Shown: one piece after another, positions 50,227 through 59,079 of the stretch | Position numbering within the stretch: position 1 is the first letter of the stretch | Layout: each line of letters starts with the position of its first letter | Assembly (NCBI GenBank): GCA_045804965.1 | Contig: JBJMMD010000022.1 | Coordinates: forward strand, 124,001 to 188,000 | Direction: 5' to 3' | DNA length: 64,000 nt | Source: CAVTUU01 sp045804965 | GTDB lineage: Bacteria > Chloroflexota > Chloroflexia > Thermomicrobiales > UBA6265 | Translations under genes and position numbers: made by a program | Notes under the pieces: model-generated | Database searches by the model: none | Seen by the model: only the letters and a program-made list of their open reading frames with translations | Told to the model about the DNA's origin: nothing

Positions 50227-50977
50227 GCGGTCCCGCTCCAATCTTGACCGCGGCCATCCGGAACCACCGATGCCGTGAGATCGTGGCATGTTCGATGCCC
50301 GCGCGGTGCAGGAGATCGGCGAGTTCGGCCGGGGTATACGCCCGCAGGATCGACAGCGGTGCGTCGTTGCGGGTGAGGCGATTGCGGGTGGTGAGCCGGG
50401 ACGCGAGCCAGGCGGCCGCGTAGCCGAGGCGCCCGCGGCGAAGATCGTTCAGGATGAAGCCGACTCGAGCCAGGCGGGCCATCTCCCCCAAGACACGCAC
50501 CGCATCGTCCGGCGAAAAATGATGCAGGGCGAGCGAGCAGAGCACGATGTCGACGTGTTTATCCGGGAGTGGGACCGCCCGCGCATCGTGTCCGGCGAGT
50601 GTGATCTCGGGAAAACCGGCGATCTGCTCCTGAGCCACGGCTAGAATCGCGTCCGCGCAATCACTGGCGACGATCGTCACGCCCAGATTGCGGTCGCGTG
50701 CCCACCGGCAAACGGCCACCGGGATATCGGCGGAACCGGTCGCGAGGTCGAGGATGGTCACGGCTCGCCCCGATGGCATCGCCGCGAGCAGGCGAGGCAA
50801 GTGACGGAGCACAATTGCCGTGCCGCCGAGGAGGTGATTGACCCGCCGGATGTCGCGCAAATTTTCGGCCAGCTCGGCCGGATCGTGCGCGATCTCGTCA
50901 AGCAATTCGGCCTCGGCGCTTCGCGGCGGCATAATGAGCCGCCGACCGACCACGCGAGTTATGTGACCTGTGGACAT
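50219..50977 (-). CDS. Class I SAM-dependent methyltransferase (UbiE-like)
   Basis: 252 residues from the ATG at 50977; an ATG at 50932 is an alternative. Motif I is VTILDLATGSADIPVAVCRW, then SDCADAILAVAQEQIAG, LPDKHVDIVLCSLALHHFSP and LARVGFILNDLRRG. The arrangement resembles UbiE/Coq5-type and small-molecule O- or C-methyltransferases. It is the first gene of a four-gene minus-strand operon: methyltransferase, flavin reductase, cyclase, ketosynthase. The acceptor is probably the product of the ketosynthase, which is inference. Confidence 0.83.
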   Translation of the reverse strand: MSTGHITRVVGRRLIMPPRSAEAELLDEIAHDPAELAENLRDIRRVNHLLGGTAIVLRHLPRLLAAMPSGRAVTILDLATGSADIPVAVCRWARDRNLGVTIVASDCADAILAVAQEQIAGFPEITLAGHDARAVPLPDKHVDIVLCSLALHHFSPDDAVRVLGEMARLARVGFILNDLRRGRLGYAAAWLASRLTTRNRLTRNDAPLSILRAYTPAELADLLHRAGIEHATISRHRWFRMAAVKIGAGPHA

Positions 50978-51029
50978 GTGGCGCTCGCTCCCACGGCTGA
51001 GCCTAAGCATACCGTGGGCACCCGGATGG

Positions 51030-52325
51030 TTAGGTGCCGCCCTTCTCGCAGGGGATCGTACCCCTATCCCGAATCTTACCGTTGATGGTGATGAAGGCGA
51101 ACTTGGCCTGATCGGGATACAGCTGTAGGCGCAATGCTCCATAGGCGCCAGTGTCGTCCACGCCGGTGACAACGCGCGCGTCGTCACTGTCAAAAGCCTG
51201 GATGCCATGACCGCCGGTGCCGACGACGAATTGGGTGGTGCCGGTGTCATCGGGATTGCCGGACGCATCCAGCGGCTGCCAGCGCTGGTAATCGTGGTCG
51301 TGCCCAGTGAGCACGATCTCGACGCCGGCGTCGGCCAGCATTTGCCAGACCTCGCTCATGCGCTCGGTATCTCCCTGCGGCCCGATGCTGAACACGGGAT
51401 GGTGAAAAAAGACAATCGTGCAGGCGTCGGCATGGGCCGCAAGCTCGCCTACCAACCACTCGTACTGCTCCGAACCTGGACTAACCTCTCGGGTCGAGGT
51501 GGACGAATTCAGCTCAATCAAATGCCAGTTTCCGGCGTCGGAGGAATAGTACGGAGGAGGGTTGCCCCAGTAGCCGAAGTAACCCTCCGCCTCGCCTTCT
51601 TGGAGTTCATGGTTCCCCGGAGCGGGCAGCGTGATCTTGCGTAGGGAACCGAAGGCGTCTTCGTACCAATTGGCGAATTCGTCGGGCAGCCCGTGTTCAT
51701 ACACATCACCGAGATAAAGCAGGAGCTGAGGATCCCATGAGGCAATCAAGTCGCCGACCGCGTCCGCCGCGGACCCGCCGTCTGGCCCATCGCCTACCGC
51801 GGCGAGGACGATGGGCGGATCGGCTTTGCTGGCGACGGTGGGTACCGTGAACGCCGGGACTGGTGGGGGCGGCTTGTTCTTGTTGGCCAGTTCGATCTTG
51901 GTGGAAGCGGTTGCCACGTCGCCGTTGCGGAGCCGGGCCTTAGCGGTGAAGCGGTGCTCACCATCGGGCCAGCGCCGCGTCTCCCAATGAAATTGAAACG
52001 GCTCGTCGAAGTCGGTCAGCAGCTCATGCCCGTCGAGTTGAAAGAGCACTGAGCGCACACCTGTACGCGGCCCCCGCTGCACTTCATAGGTAATGCTGAC
52101 GTCGACCAGTCCCGCGACCTCGTTTTGCTTGACACCGAGGTCCAAACAGGCGCGGAGGGTTAACGCAACGGTATCTTCGTAGACGGGCGGCACCGTGATT
52201 GGTTGGCAATCCGGCTCTGCGGCCGCAGTTGAGCGCGCGGCAGCGGAAAACAGTTGCCCAGAGAGAAGCGACAGCATCAGAAGGAAGGCGAGCGATCGAC
52301 GCATCCGTGGCACATCCCGTTTCAA
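51030..52325 (-). CDS. Exported metallophosphoesterase
   Basis: 431 residues with a signal peptide (MRRSLAFLLMLSLLSGQLFS after a basic start). A ~95-residue beta domain precedes the catalytic domain, whose metallophosphatase motifs are in order: AAVGDGPDGG, LYLGDVYEHG, PAPGNHELQEG, FFHHPVFSIGPQGD and TGHDHDYQRW. Two metal ions bind at these Asp, Asn and His residues, and the enzyme hydrolyses phosphate mono- or diesters outside the membrane, possibly for phosphorus scavenging. The AVGDG motif replaces the usual GDxH by having no His. The substrate is not visible. Confidence 0.88.
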   Translation of the reverse strand: MKRDVPRMRRSLAFLLMLSLLSGQLFSAAARSTAAAEPDCQPITVPPVYEDTVALTLRACLDLGVKQNEVAGLVDVSITYEVQRGPRTGVRSVLFQLDGHELLTDFDEPFQFHWETRRWPDGEHRFTAKARLRNGDVATASTKIELANKNKPPPPVPAFTVPTVASKADPPIVLAAVGDGPDGGSAADAVGDLIASWDPQLLLYLGDVYEHGLPDEFANWYEDAFGSLRKITLPAPGNHELQEGEAEGYFGYWGNPPPYYSSDAGNWHLIELNSSTSTREVSPGSEQYEWLVGELAAHADACTIVFFHHPVFSIGPQGDTERMSEVWQMLADAGVEIVLTGHDHDYQRWQPLDASGNPDDTGTTQFVVGTGGHGIQAFDSDDARVVTGVDDTGAYGALRLQLYPDQAKFAFITINGKIRDRGTIPCEKGGT

Positions 52326-52525
52326 TCACCACGCGGAGCGCCGCCTCGCGGCAGGGGATTTGGCGGACTGCTCCCCGCGACCATTCGTCCGCCAGGCAAA
52401 GATTGCGCGCGATTGTACGTGATGTGACGACGAGGACAAGTGCTTTTGGCAACACTTGAAGTTATCGGCTGTAGCAAAAGCATCGATGGAACCGCTACTT
52501 GTAGCTTACGTACCTACGCGATGCC

Positions 52526-52599
52526 TCAATGCTCCTCGCTCGGCAGCGGTGCCGTCCGTGCCGCGGGGCACGCGCATGACTGTACTCGCCGTGGTTGTG
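52526..52599 (-). pseudogene. Decayed 3' end of an FmdB-type zinc ribbon gene
   Basis: The minus strand reads HNHGEYSHARAPRHGRHR, matching HNHDGYSHAHAPRRGRHR from the intact gene at 60631-60882. Over about 75 bases the two agree at roughly 80% by eye, with a 1-base deletion that shifts the last codons (the ending SEEH and stop appears in the next frame). The zinc-finger part is missing. The rest of 52326-53020 has no supported gene and must carry the promoter of the next gene. Confidence 0.65.
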
Positions 52600-53020
52600 T
52601 CCACAACCAGTGCCGCTCACGCTTTTGTGAACGAACGATGACCTGTCGCCCTGAATCTCCTGGCCGGAGTAGTCCGCGAGCGACGCCTACCACTTGGAGT
52701 CCGCGACGCAACTCAACCAGCAACGTCTTGCAGTTGCGGTGGACCGAGCATGACGATTTGGTTGCCACGGCAACCGATTGAAGACGTAATTTCCGCGAAT
52801 AGCTCAGACGTCCGAACTCAACGCAAATCCGCTCGCGACTTGGTTTGTCCTCATTGACTCTAGACAAGCGATCGTGTCGAAGCAGGATCGATGGGGGCCG
52901 CCTTTTGAGGGGCCGTTTGTCGCAAAATACGGTCTATGAATGGCCGAGACGGATTCGCGCCTGAAAATTCTCCGTCGCTGGATGGGCGTTACACTCGTCG
53001 GTGCGGCAAGGAGGTCTGCC

Positions 53021-53806
53021 ATGTCCGAGCATGGCCAACCGACGATGCGTCGCACGGGTCTGCCGACACCCAGCACCGTCCTACGAGAGACGCAGCTGCG
53101 GCCTCCGGCGAGGAGTGCCGTTGAATCCCCGCACGCTCAGGCGGAGCGTCCGATCACCTACCGTATCCTCCGGACCAACCAAATGGATCCGTATGACCAA
53201 GCGCTTACGGAAGCCGAGATCATTACCCTCGGCCGAGAGCGCATTGTCGGAGACGATTTTCGCGGCACTGCACGCAGGGCCGCGAAGCTCTCAATTGCCA
53301 ACGCGGAGACCGAGGTCTTCGGCGACCTCTCGGGCTTGATCGCTAGCCTGCCCACGGACGCAACGAAGGTCCATCGCCGTCGTCCAATCAGGGTGGAAGC
53401 GAGATCGAGGCGAGTGCGGGAAGAAAAGCGCAACGTGCGGTTTCGAGCCTTTCTCTACGCGGCGAGCCGAGAAGCCGACAACGATTACCATCTGATCGTA
53501 GGGCGAGACCCGAGCCTTTCTCCGTTGTACATAACGATGGAACTGTCCGGGTTGCCGCGAACGAATAGCGCTCATTTCCAACAGCTGCAGGCCGCCCGCG
53601 GCGCCTACACGGCGTTCTTCGGGGCGCAGCTCCCGGGCGCCTCGTACGACTTCTACGACCCACCGATCGCGCTCGATATCGCAGGATCGTTGTTCTTCGA
53701 CATGAGCCACGCCGCGGGGGGCCGACCTGGCCCTCAGGATCTGCGCCCGGACATGCCCGTGATCTGGAAAATCCACCCGATTGTAGCGATCGTGCTTGAA
53801 CCGTGA
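53021..53806 (+). CDS. Hypothetical protein with a DNDYH/FFD/IHP-type domain
   Basis: 261 residues from the ATG at 53021 with AAGGAGG 6 bases upstream. The first ~45 residues are polar, followed by ITYRILRTNQMDPYDQALTE, a motif repeated in the next gene. The C-terminal ~130 residues have a pattern seen in many small beta-rich bacterial proteins of unknown function: ADNDYHLIVGRDP near 165, an AR-containing helix (LQAARGAYTAFFG), SLFFDMSHAAGG near 225 and VIWKIHPIVAIVLEP at the end. This looks like an OB-type fold. No enzymatic role is known. First of four co-directional genes. Confidence 0.6.
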   Translation: MSEHGQPTMRRTGLPTPSTVLRETQLRPPARSAVESPHAQAERPITYRILRTNQMDPYDQALTEAEIITLGRERIVGDDFRGTARRAAKLSIANAETEVFGDLSGLIASLPTDATKVHRRRPIRVEARSRRVREEKRNVRFRAFLYAASREADNDYHLIVGRDPSLSPLYITMELSGLPRTNSAHFQQLQAARGAYTAFFGAQLPGASYDFYDPPIALDIAGSLFFDMSHAAGGRPGPQDLRPDMPVIWKIHPIVAIVLEP

Positions 53807-53816
53807 GGAGTTAGCC

Positions 53817-54035
53817 ATGCCTCCAAGAAAAAGGCGAGTCCCGCATCCATGCGATGCTGACGGGGAGGCTCAAGAGCCGAGGACAGGCGATGAGCGCCCC
53901 GGCTTGCCGGACGAAGCCACTGTTGTGTCCGAGAAGATATTCACATCCCCGAAAGGACGACGATACCGCATTCTGCGGACGACGCAGACGGATCCTTATG
54001 ATGACTCTGCGCGCAAATCAGACGAGCGCCCTTGA
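53817..54035 (+). CDS. Small hypothetical protein sharing the YRILRT motif
   Basis: 72 residues from the ATG at 53817, with GTGAGGAG 6 bases upstream and 10 bases after the preceding stop. Its C-terminal half holds SPKGRRYRILRTTQTDPYDD, which matches the motif YRILRTNQMDPYD of the previous protein at residues ~46-58. The N-terminus is Pro/Arg-rich (PPRKRRVPHPCDADGEA). It may be a shortened paralogue that has lost the C-terminal domain, or a partner protein carrying the same binding tag. Confidence 0.5.
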   Translation: MPPRKRRVPHPCDADGEAQEPRTGDERPGLPDEATVVSEKIFTSPKGRRYRILRTTQTDPYDDSARKSDERP

Positions 54036-54285
54036 GGACGACGTCACGCCTCGACGACGCGATTTGGCACTTACTGGTCCGCGAGGGATTGAGACTCAAC
54101 CAAGGGCACCACACGGCCGATCATGAACGTGAGCCATCCATTCTCGTAAGGAGGATTGATCCCGGAACTTGGTCTGAGTGCTCATCCGATCAAGCAAGAC
54201 GCGCCTGTCATTCTTGACGTGCGGTCTATAGTGAAAGACAACCGGTGGTCTTCAGCGCGTCGTCGGCGCGAACGAGGTGAGTGCT

Positions 54286-55086
54286 ATGCCGACAGTCAGC
54301 CCCGACGAGCTTGCAAAGCAGGCTCGATTCATCTTCCGCGGCACGGTCCAGCGCCTGCGGGCGACGACCATGGCCGACGTCCCGGCGACCGATCGCACAG
54401 TGGTCGTCCGGGTCGACGAGGTCGTGCAGGCACCACCCGCATTGGCGCAAACGGCCGGTCAAGAGATCACGGTTCAACTCGGCAGCCGCGAACGCGTCAA
54501 GCAGGGTCTGCAAGCCACCTTTTACACGAACGGCTGGCTTTTCGGCGAGAGTCTCGCTGTTCGCTCGATCGGGCATCGTCCGCTCCCGGCCATCCCCGCT
54601 TCCCTGGCTGGTCCAACTGCGACGCCGGCCCAGGAGAGTGTGAGCCGGGACCTACAGGCGCGGCTGTCCGGTGCCGAGATGGTTGTGACCGGTCGGGTTG
54701 CCAGTGTGCGAATTCCTGAGACGCCGACGGCGGGACTGGCCTTCGGGGTCGAAGGGCAACCGCGCGGCGCTGAGCGCTACAGCGAGCACGACCCGCTCTG
54801 GCGCGAAGCTGTCGTCAATGTCGACTCGATCGAAAAAGGGCGCGGCAAGCCGAAGAGCGTCGTCGTTCGCTTCCCGGCGAGTGATGATGTTCGTTGGCGT
54901 AACGTTCCCAAACTGGAGCCTGGCCAAGAGGGGGTCTTCATCCTCCACCAACCAGCAGGCGTCGCCGCCGGGGCCGCAGCCGTGCGAGAAGCGGGCGGAC
55001 CGGTCTACGCCGTCTCGCACAGCCTCGATGTTCGCCCGAGCGAGCAACTCGGGCAAATCAAGCAGTTAATTAGCACAACCAACTAA
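54286..55086 (+). CDS. Hypothetical protein with two repeated beta domains
   Basis: 266 residues from the ATG at 54286 with GAGGTGA 6 bases upstream. Two similar halves can be aligned: FIFRGTVQRLRATTM with TVVVRVDEVVQAPP in the first, and MVVTGRVASVRIPE with AVVNVDSIEKGRGKPKSVVV and EPGQEGVFILHQP in the second. Each looks like an OB/NTR-type barrel (V..G.V, then a conserved strand pair). There is no signal peptide and no catalytic motif. It is part of the four-gene plus-strand set, and function is unknown. Confidence 0.6.
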   Translation: MPTVSPDELAKQARFIFRGTVQRLRATTMADVPATDRTVVVRVDEVVQAPPALAQTAGQEITVQLGSRERVKQGLQATFYTNGWLFGESLAVRSIGHRPLPAIPASLAGPTATPAQESVSRDLQARLSGAEMVVTGRVASVRIPETPTAGLAFGVEGQPRGAERYSEHDPLWREAVVNVDSIEKGRGKPKSVVVRFPASDDVRWRNVPKLEPGQEGVFILHQPAGVAAGAAAVREAGGPVYAVSHSLDVRPSEQLGQIKQLISTTN

Positions 55087-55209
55087 ATCAGCAATCTGTG
55101 ACACGCAGTGTGCCCCACTGGCGCCCTACGCTGAAGTTGGCCGAGGCAGGGAACGGAGCCCGCGTTGCCTGATCCGTTCCGGGCAAGCGTTCCCGAGGGA
55201 GGTTAAACA

Positions 55210-56592
55210 ATGCTGCTGGTCAACATGATTCCCCGCTCGCTGAGCGATGAAGTTGAGCAGGACAGCGAACCGACCATCGCTGTCAACCCGGCCAATCCAA
55301 AGCAAATTATCGGTACTGCCTTTACCCCCGACCCCTTCGGCGGCGATTTTGCGCCGATCTTCGTTTCGAACGACGGCGGACTGACCTGGACGCTTAACTT
55401 CACCGTGCCAAGCCAGCTGCAGACCGGGGACATCACTGTCGCCTTCGGCAGCAAGACGAACAATCTCTACGCCGGGATTTTGCGATTTCCTGCGCCCCAG
55501 GACGATACGCATCTCAACGTCCTGCGGACCAAAGACGCCTTCAGTTCCACGCCAATGACGGTCCTGGTCGACCGCCTAGAAGCGGACCAGCCATACGTGC
55601 AAGCGGTGACGGTCCCGACTCCGAGCGGGCGCGCGCGCGATCGTGTCTATGTCGGCGTCAATGACTTCGCGGCGCCCGACGCCACGTCGACAGTCGATGT
55701 CTCCCTTAATGGGATGACTGGCAACGGCAATTTCAAGTCGATCCGAGTCGAGAAAAGCAACAAGAGCGGGCAGAATGGACCTCAGGTCCGGCCCGCCTGC
55801 CATGCTGACGGCACGGTCTACGTTGCCTTTTACCGCTGGCTCGCCACGACAGGGAACTGGCAGGCCAACACGCTCGTTGTCACCGCCGACGTGATCCTCG
55901 TGCGCGACGACAACGGCGGCAAGGGCACAAAGCCGTTCGCGGCGCTGAAGGATGACGCTGGTGTGCCGGGTCGCGCGAGCGCGAGCGGCGTGACGTTCCC
56001 GTTCCACCAAACGGGGAAGAGCGTTCCCGGTCAACAGCGACTCGGCGGCGACCTCGCGCTCGCGGTCGATCCACGCAGCAGCGCGGCGGTTTACCTCGCT
56101 TACGGCGCCCGGGCGGCCGGCGGTACCTACACACTGCACGTCCGGTCCTCGACTGACCGCGGCCTGACCTGGTCGCCCGACCTTCGGACCTTGCCAGGGG
56201 CGATCAATCCCGGGCTGGCGATCGCCGGTGACGGCCGGGTCGGGTTCCTTTACCAGCAGTTGACCGGCAGTGGTAGCAGCCGGCGTTGGGTGACGCACTT
56301 CGAGCAGACTGCAGACGGTGCCAACTGGAGCGACCTCGTCCTTTCGACCGCACCCGCCGCGACTCCGACGCTGAGCTTTAGCCCCTACCTCGGTGACTAC
56401 GCCCACCTCGTGGCAGTCGGTGACACGTTCTTTGGAATTTTTTCGGCCAACAACACACCGGATCCAGCCAACTTCCCAAACCAGGTAACCTACCAACGCA
56501 ACGCCGACTTTGGCACCCGCCGACTCTTCAAAACCGATGGAGTCACTCCGGTGGCGGCCTCGATCGATCCATTCTTCTTTCGGGTTCCCTAA
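55210..56592 (+). CDS. BNR-type beta-propeller (sialidase-like) protein
   Basis: 460 residues from the ATG at 55210 after GAGGGAGG. It starts MLLVNMIPRSLSDEVEQDSE and continues with PTIAVNPANPKQIIGTAFTP and the Asp-box FVSNDGGLTWTLNF; a second Asp-box is RSSTDRGLTWSPDL near 320. A propeller of six or so blades is likely. No signal peptide is visible. Sialidase catalytic residues are not identified, so binding or scaffolding is as likely as hydrolysis. Last of the four-gene set; it converges with the amino acid ABC operon. Confidence 0.75.
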   Translation: MLLVNMIPRSLSDEVEQDSEPTIAVNPANPKQIIGTAFTPDPFGGDFAPIFVSNDGGLTWTLNFTVPSQLQTGDITVAFGSKTNNLYAGILRFPAPQDDTHLNVLRTKDAFSSTPMTVLVDRLEADQPYVQAVTVPTPSGRARDRVYVGVNDFAAPDATSTVDVSLNGMTGNGNFKSIRVEKSNKSGQNGPQVRPACHADGTVYVAFYRWLATTGNWQANTLVVTADVILVRDDNGGKGTKPFAALKDDAGVPGRASASGVTFPFHQTGKSVPGQQRLGGDLALAVDPRSSAAVYLAYGARAAGGTYTLHVRSSTDRGLTWSPDLRTLPGAINPGLAIAGDGRVGFLYQQLTGSGSSRRWVTHFEQTADGANWSDLVLSTAPAATPTLSFSPYLGDYAHLVAVGDTFFGIFSANNTPDPANFPNQVTYQRNADFGTRRLFKTDGVTPVAASIDPFFFRVP

Positions 56593-56706
56593 GGATATCG
56601 CGTCGAGCAGCGCTCGAATTGGAGGAACGAATCGGCTTCGTGACCACGAGGACGCGGTCACCGAGGGATCAACACTTTTGGTGCCATGACGTGCGTTCAC
56701 GCAGGA

Positions 56707-57552
56707 TTAAATTGACGGCCCCAGCCCTGATGCCGTGAAGCGGCTGAGGAATGTTCGCAGTCGTTCTGTCTGAGGACGGAGGAGAACGTCAGCCGGTAGG
56801 CCCTCTTCCACGACGATCCCCTCATCCATAAAAACGACTTTATCTGCCACCTCTCTCGCGAAGTGCATTTCGTGCGTCACGACGATCATCGTGACACCTC
56901 CGGACGTCGCCAGGTCCCGCATCACACCTAAGACCTCACCGACCAGCTCCGGATCGAGCGCAGACGTCACCTCGTCAAAGAGCATCACTTTCGGCTCCAT
57001 GGCCAGCGCCCGCGCGATTGCCACTCGCTGTTGCTGACCGCCGGAGAGTTGGTTCGGGTACGAGTTCGCCTTGTCTGCCAATCCAACCCGTTCGAGGAGC
57101 TTCAACGCCCGCTGCTCGGCCTGTTTCTTCGGAACCTTGCGCACCTTGGTTGGTCCAAACGCGACGTTTCGGAGAGCGGTCATATGCGGAAACAGATTAA
57201 ATTGCTGGAACACCATTGCGGTTTCTGCCCGGATCCTCGCGATCTCGCGTTCTGGCGCGGACGAGAGCTTGCCGTTTCTCTCGCGGTACCCGACCAGCAC
57301 GCCATCGACCATGATTCGGCCGTCCTGATAGGTCTCCAGGAAGTTTATGCAGCGCAGGAGCGTGGTCTTGCCAGAACCACTGGGGCCGATAACGCAAACG
57401 ACCTCACCGGCGCGGACATTCAGGTCGACACCGCGAAGCACGTGAAGACTGCCGAAATACTTCTGCACTTGCCGGATTTCGACCATGGCCCGGCCGGCAT
57501 CGTTTGTCTTGTCGATCGAGGGCGTCACGTCATGCCTTTCGGTCGTCGTCAT
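56707..57552 (-). CDS. Polar amino acid ABC transporter ATP-binding protein (GlnQ/HisP type)
   Basis: 281 residues from the ATG at 57552, overlapping the upstream permease stop by 4 bases. Walker A is GPSGSGKTTLLRCINFLE near residue 60, the Q-loop is VFQQFNLFPHMTALRNV, the signature is LSGGQQQRVAIARAL and Walker B is VMLFDEVTSALDPEL. The INFLE and FPHMT forms mark the polar amino acid importer group. The first ~25 residues are an extra polar extension. It drives the importer formed by the two permeases and the exported binding protein upstream. Confidence 0.93.
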   Translation of the reverse strand: MTTTERHDVTPSIDKTNDAGRAMVEIRQVQKYFGSLHVLRGVDLNVRAGEVVCVIGPSGSGKTTLLRCINFLETYQDGRIMVDGVLVGYRERNGKLSSAPEREIARIRAETAMVFQQFNLFPHMTALRNVAFGPTKVRKVPKKQAEQRALKLLERVGLADKANSYPNQLSGGQQQRVAIARALAMEPKVMLFDEVTSALDPELVGEVLGVMRDLATSGGVTMIVVTHEMHFAREVADKVVFMDEGIVVEEGLPADVLLRPQTERLRTFLSRFTASGLGPSI

Positions 57553-58205
57553 GACGCCATCCCGACCCGCATGCGGCGCGACGCCCATGCGCCGGCCCGG
57601 GAGATGGCGAAGCAGCAGACAAAGTAGACAACGATTGCGGCGAGGTAGAAGGAGATGTATTCCCGTTCGGCAATCGCGCGCTTCTGAATCGAGAACAAAA
57701 AGTCTGCTTGGCTCACAAGGATAGCAAGCGACGTTGCCTTGAACATGTCCACCGCCAGATTGGTCCACGGCCCCATCATGATTGGCGCCGCTTGGGGGAG
57801 GATGACCCACCGAATGCGCCGCCAAAACGTCAGCCCGAGCGATTTGGCGGCGTCAGACTGACCTGCGGGGATCGAACTCACCGATCCGCGCACGATCTCG
57901 GCCATGTGCGCGGCCGAAAAGATCGATAGCGCCAGCGCGATCGACTGAAATGGGCTGAAGTTGACCTTGTAGGACGACAACCCATAGAAGATCAGAAAGA
58001 TGGTCACAATCAGCGGCATCCCGCGCAGAATGTCGACATAGGCACGAAGAAGACTCCGGATCACCACATTGCCGTAGAGCAATCCAATGCCGAAGATCGT
58101 TCCCATCAACGTGCCGAGGAGAACCACGACGCCGAAGAGCTTAAAGGTGTAGACCAATCCAGTCCAAAGCAGATGTCGATTGTCCCAGACAACTTGGAAG
58201 TTCAC
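57549..58205 (-). CDS. Polar amino acid ABC transporter permease (HisM/GlnP type)
   Basis: 218 residues from a GTG at 58205, with GGAGAGG upstream; a longer frame starts at 58241. Five membrane spans beginning LLWTGLVYTFKLFGVVVLLG, with the family pattern VDILRGMPLIVTIFLIFYGL and the ATPase-contact loop AAKSLGLTFWRRIRWVILPQ. It pairs with the next permease. It is coupled to the ATPase gene by a 4-base overlap and lies 49 bases from the other permease. Confidence 0.9.
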   Translation of the reverse strand: MNFQVVWDNRHLLWTGLVYTFKLFGVVVLLGTLMGTIFGIGLLYGNVVIRSLLRAYVDILRGMPLIVTIFLIFYGLSSYKVNFSPFQSIALALSIFSAAHMAEIVRGSVSSIPAGQSDAAKSLGLTFWRRIRWVILPQAAPIMMGPWTNLAVDMFKATSLAILVSQADFLFSIQKRAIAEREYISFYLAAIVVYFVCCFAISRAGAWASRRMRVGMAS

Positions 58206-58254
58206 TGACCCGTCCTCTCCGCCAACCGCGTGACCGTCCAAGTGCTGTGCGGCA

Positions 58255-58998
58255 TCAGACGCTCCACTTGATTCGACTTTCCGCGAAGCGCAGCATGAAC
58301 GCGATGAACCAGGCGGTCACCAGGTACAAAAAGCCGGCGGCTGCCCAACCCTCGATCGGTCGAAAGAAATCAGTATTCACCTTGTTCGCGGCGAAACTGA
58401 GATCGGCGCAGCCGATAAAGAAGGCGACGCCGGTGTCCTTGAAGAGCGAGATAAAGGTATTGCTCAGGGAGGGCAACACGGTCCGAAACATAATCGGAGT
58501 GACAACATAGCGCGCTAAGGCGAATCGACTAAGGCCGAGCGATCGTCCCGCATCGAGGTAGCGCCGGCTGACCGACAAAATCCCGGACCCGAAGATCTCG
58601 GTGAGATATGCGCCGGCGTAGATGGCGAGGGCGACCGTAAACGTCCGCTCGGGGGTCGGCAGTACACGGAGAATGAAATCGCGCTCGGCTGAGCCCCGTG
58701 GGAACGCCTGAGGTAAACCGAAAAAGAAGAGAAAAACCAGAAGCAGGAGAGGAATGTTACGGATGAGCTCGACGTAGACCGTCACAATGGCCACAGCGAT
58801 GCGATTGCCGGTTGAGCGAACGAACGCGCAAATGAGTCCGATCACGCTGCCGCACAGGAGTGCGATAAACGACATCCAGAGGGCGAGGATCAGACCGTCA
58901 ATGAACCACTCTTTGTGATCAAAGACATAGCTCCATCGCAGCTGATAGGGCAGCCGGAGATTGATGAACAGCGGCACGATCAGCTTTTCCAACAACAT
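58255..58998 (-). CDS. Polar amino acid ABC transporter permease
   Basis: 247 residues. Five membrane spans beginning DGLILALWMSFIALLCGSVI. The family pattern VELIRNIPLLLLVFLFFFGL and the EAA-like loop AGRSLGLSRFALARYVVTPI are present. The first ~25 residues are hydrophobic but unusual (LIVPLFINLRLPYQLRWSYV). It forms the heterodimer with the permease encoded downstream. The upstream neighbour is the binding protein gene, separated by a hairpin. Confidence 0.9.
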   Translation of the reverse strand: MLLEKLIVPLFINLRLPYQLRWSYVFDHKEWFIDGLILALWMSFIALLCGSVIGLICAFVRSTGNRIAVAIVTVYVELIRNIPLLLLVFLFFFGLPQAFPRGSAERDFILRVLPTPERTFTVALAIYAGAYLTEIFGSGILSVSRRYLDAGRSLGLSRFALARYVVTPIMFRTVLPSLSNTFISLFKDTGVAFFIGCADLSFAANKVNTDFFRPIEGWAAAGFLYLVTAWFIAFMLRFAESRIKWSV

Positions 58999-59042
58999 GG
59001 GCAGTCTCGCGGCGCCGTTCAGAAGTCAAGAAAAGAGGGTGA

Positions 59043-59070
59043 CTGCCGGACCAGCGTGCTGGTCCGGCAG
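59043..59070. terminator. Perfect 13-bp hairpin between the binding protein and permease genes
   Basis: Arms CTGCCGGACCAGC / GCTGGTCCGGCAG around GT, located 9 bases after the binding protein stop (which ends at 59080 on the minus strand). With no U-tract it most likely reduces read-through or protects the binding protein message, as with the hairpin at 11958-11987 in the other ABC operon. Confidence 0.65.
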
Positions 59071-59079
59071 CCGTAAGTA

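Noticed and set aside
54032..54217. 61-codon frame after the small YRILRT protein
   Set aside because: Starts with TTG without a ribosome site and has no sequence similarity to its neighbours; kept as unassigned DNA.
55576..56700. 374-codon minus-strand frame opposite the BNR propeller
   Set aside because: The plus strand has Asp-boxes and a good ribosome site; the minus frame has no domain.
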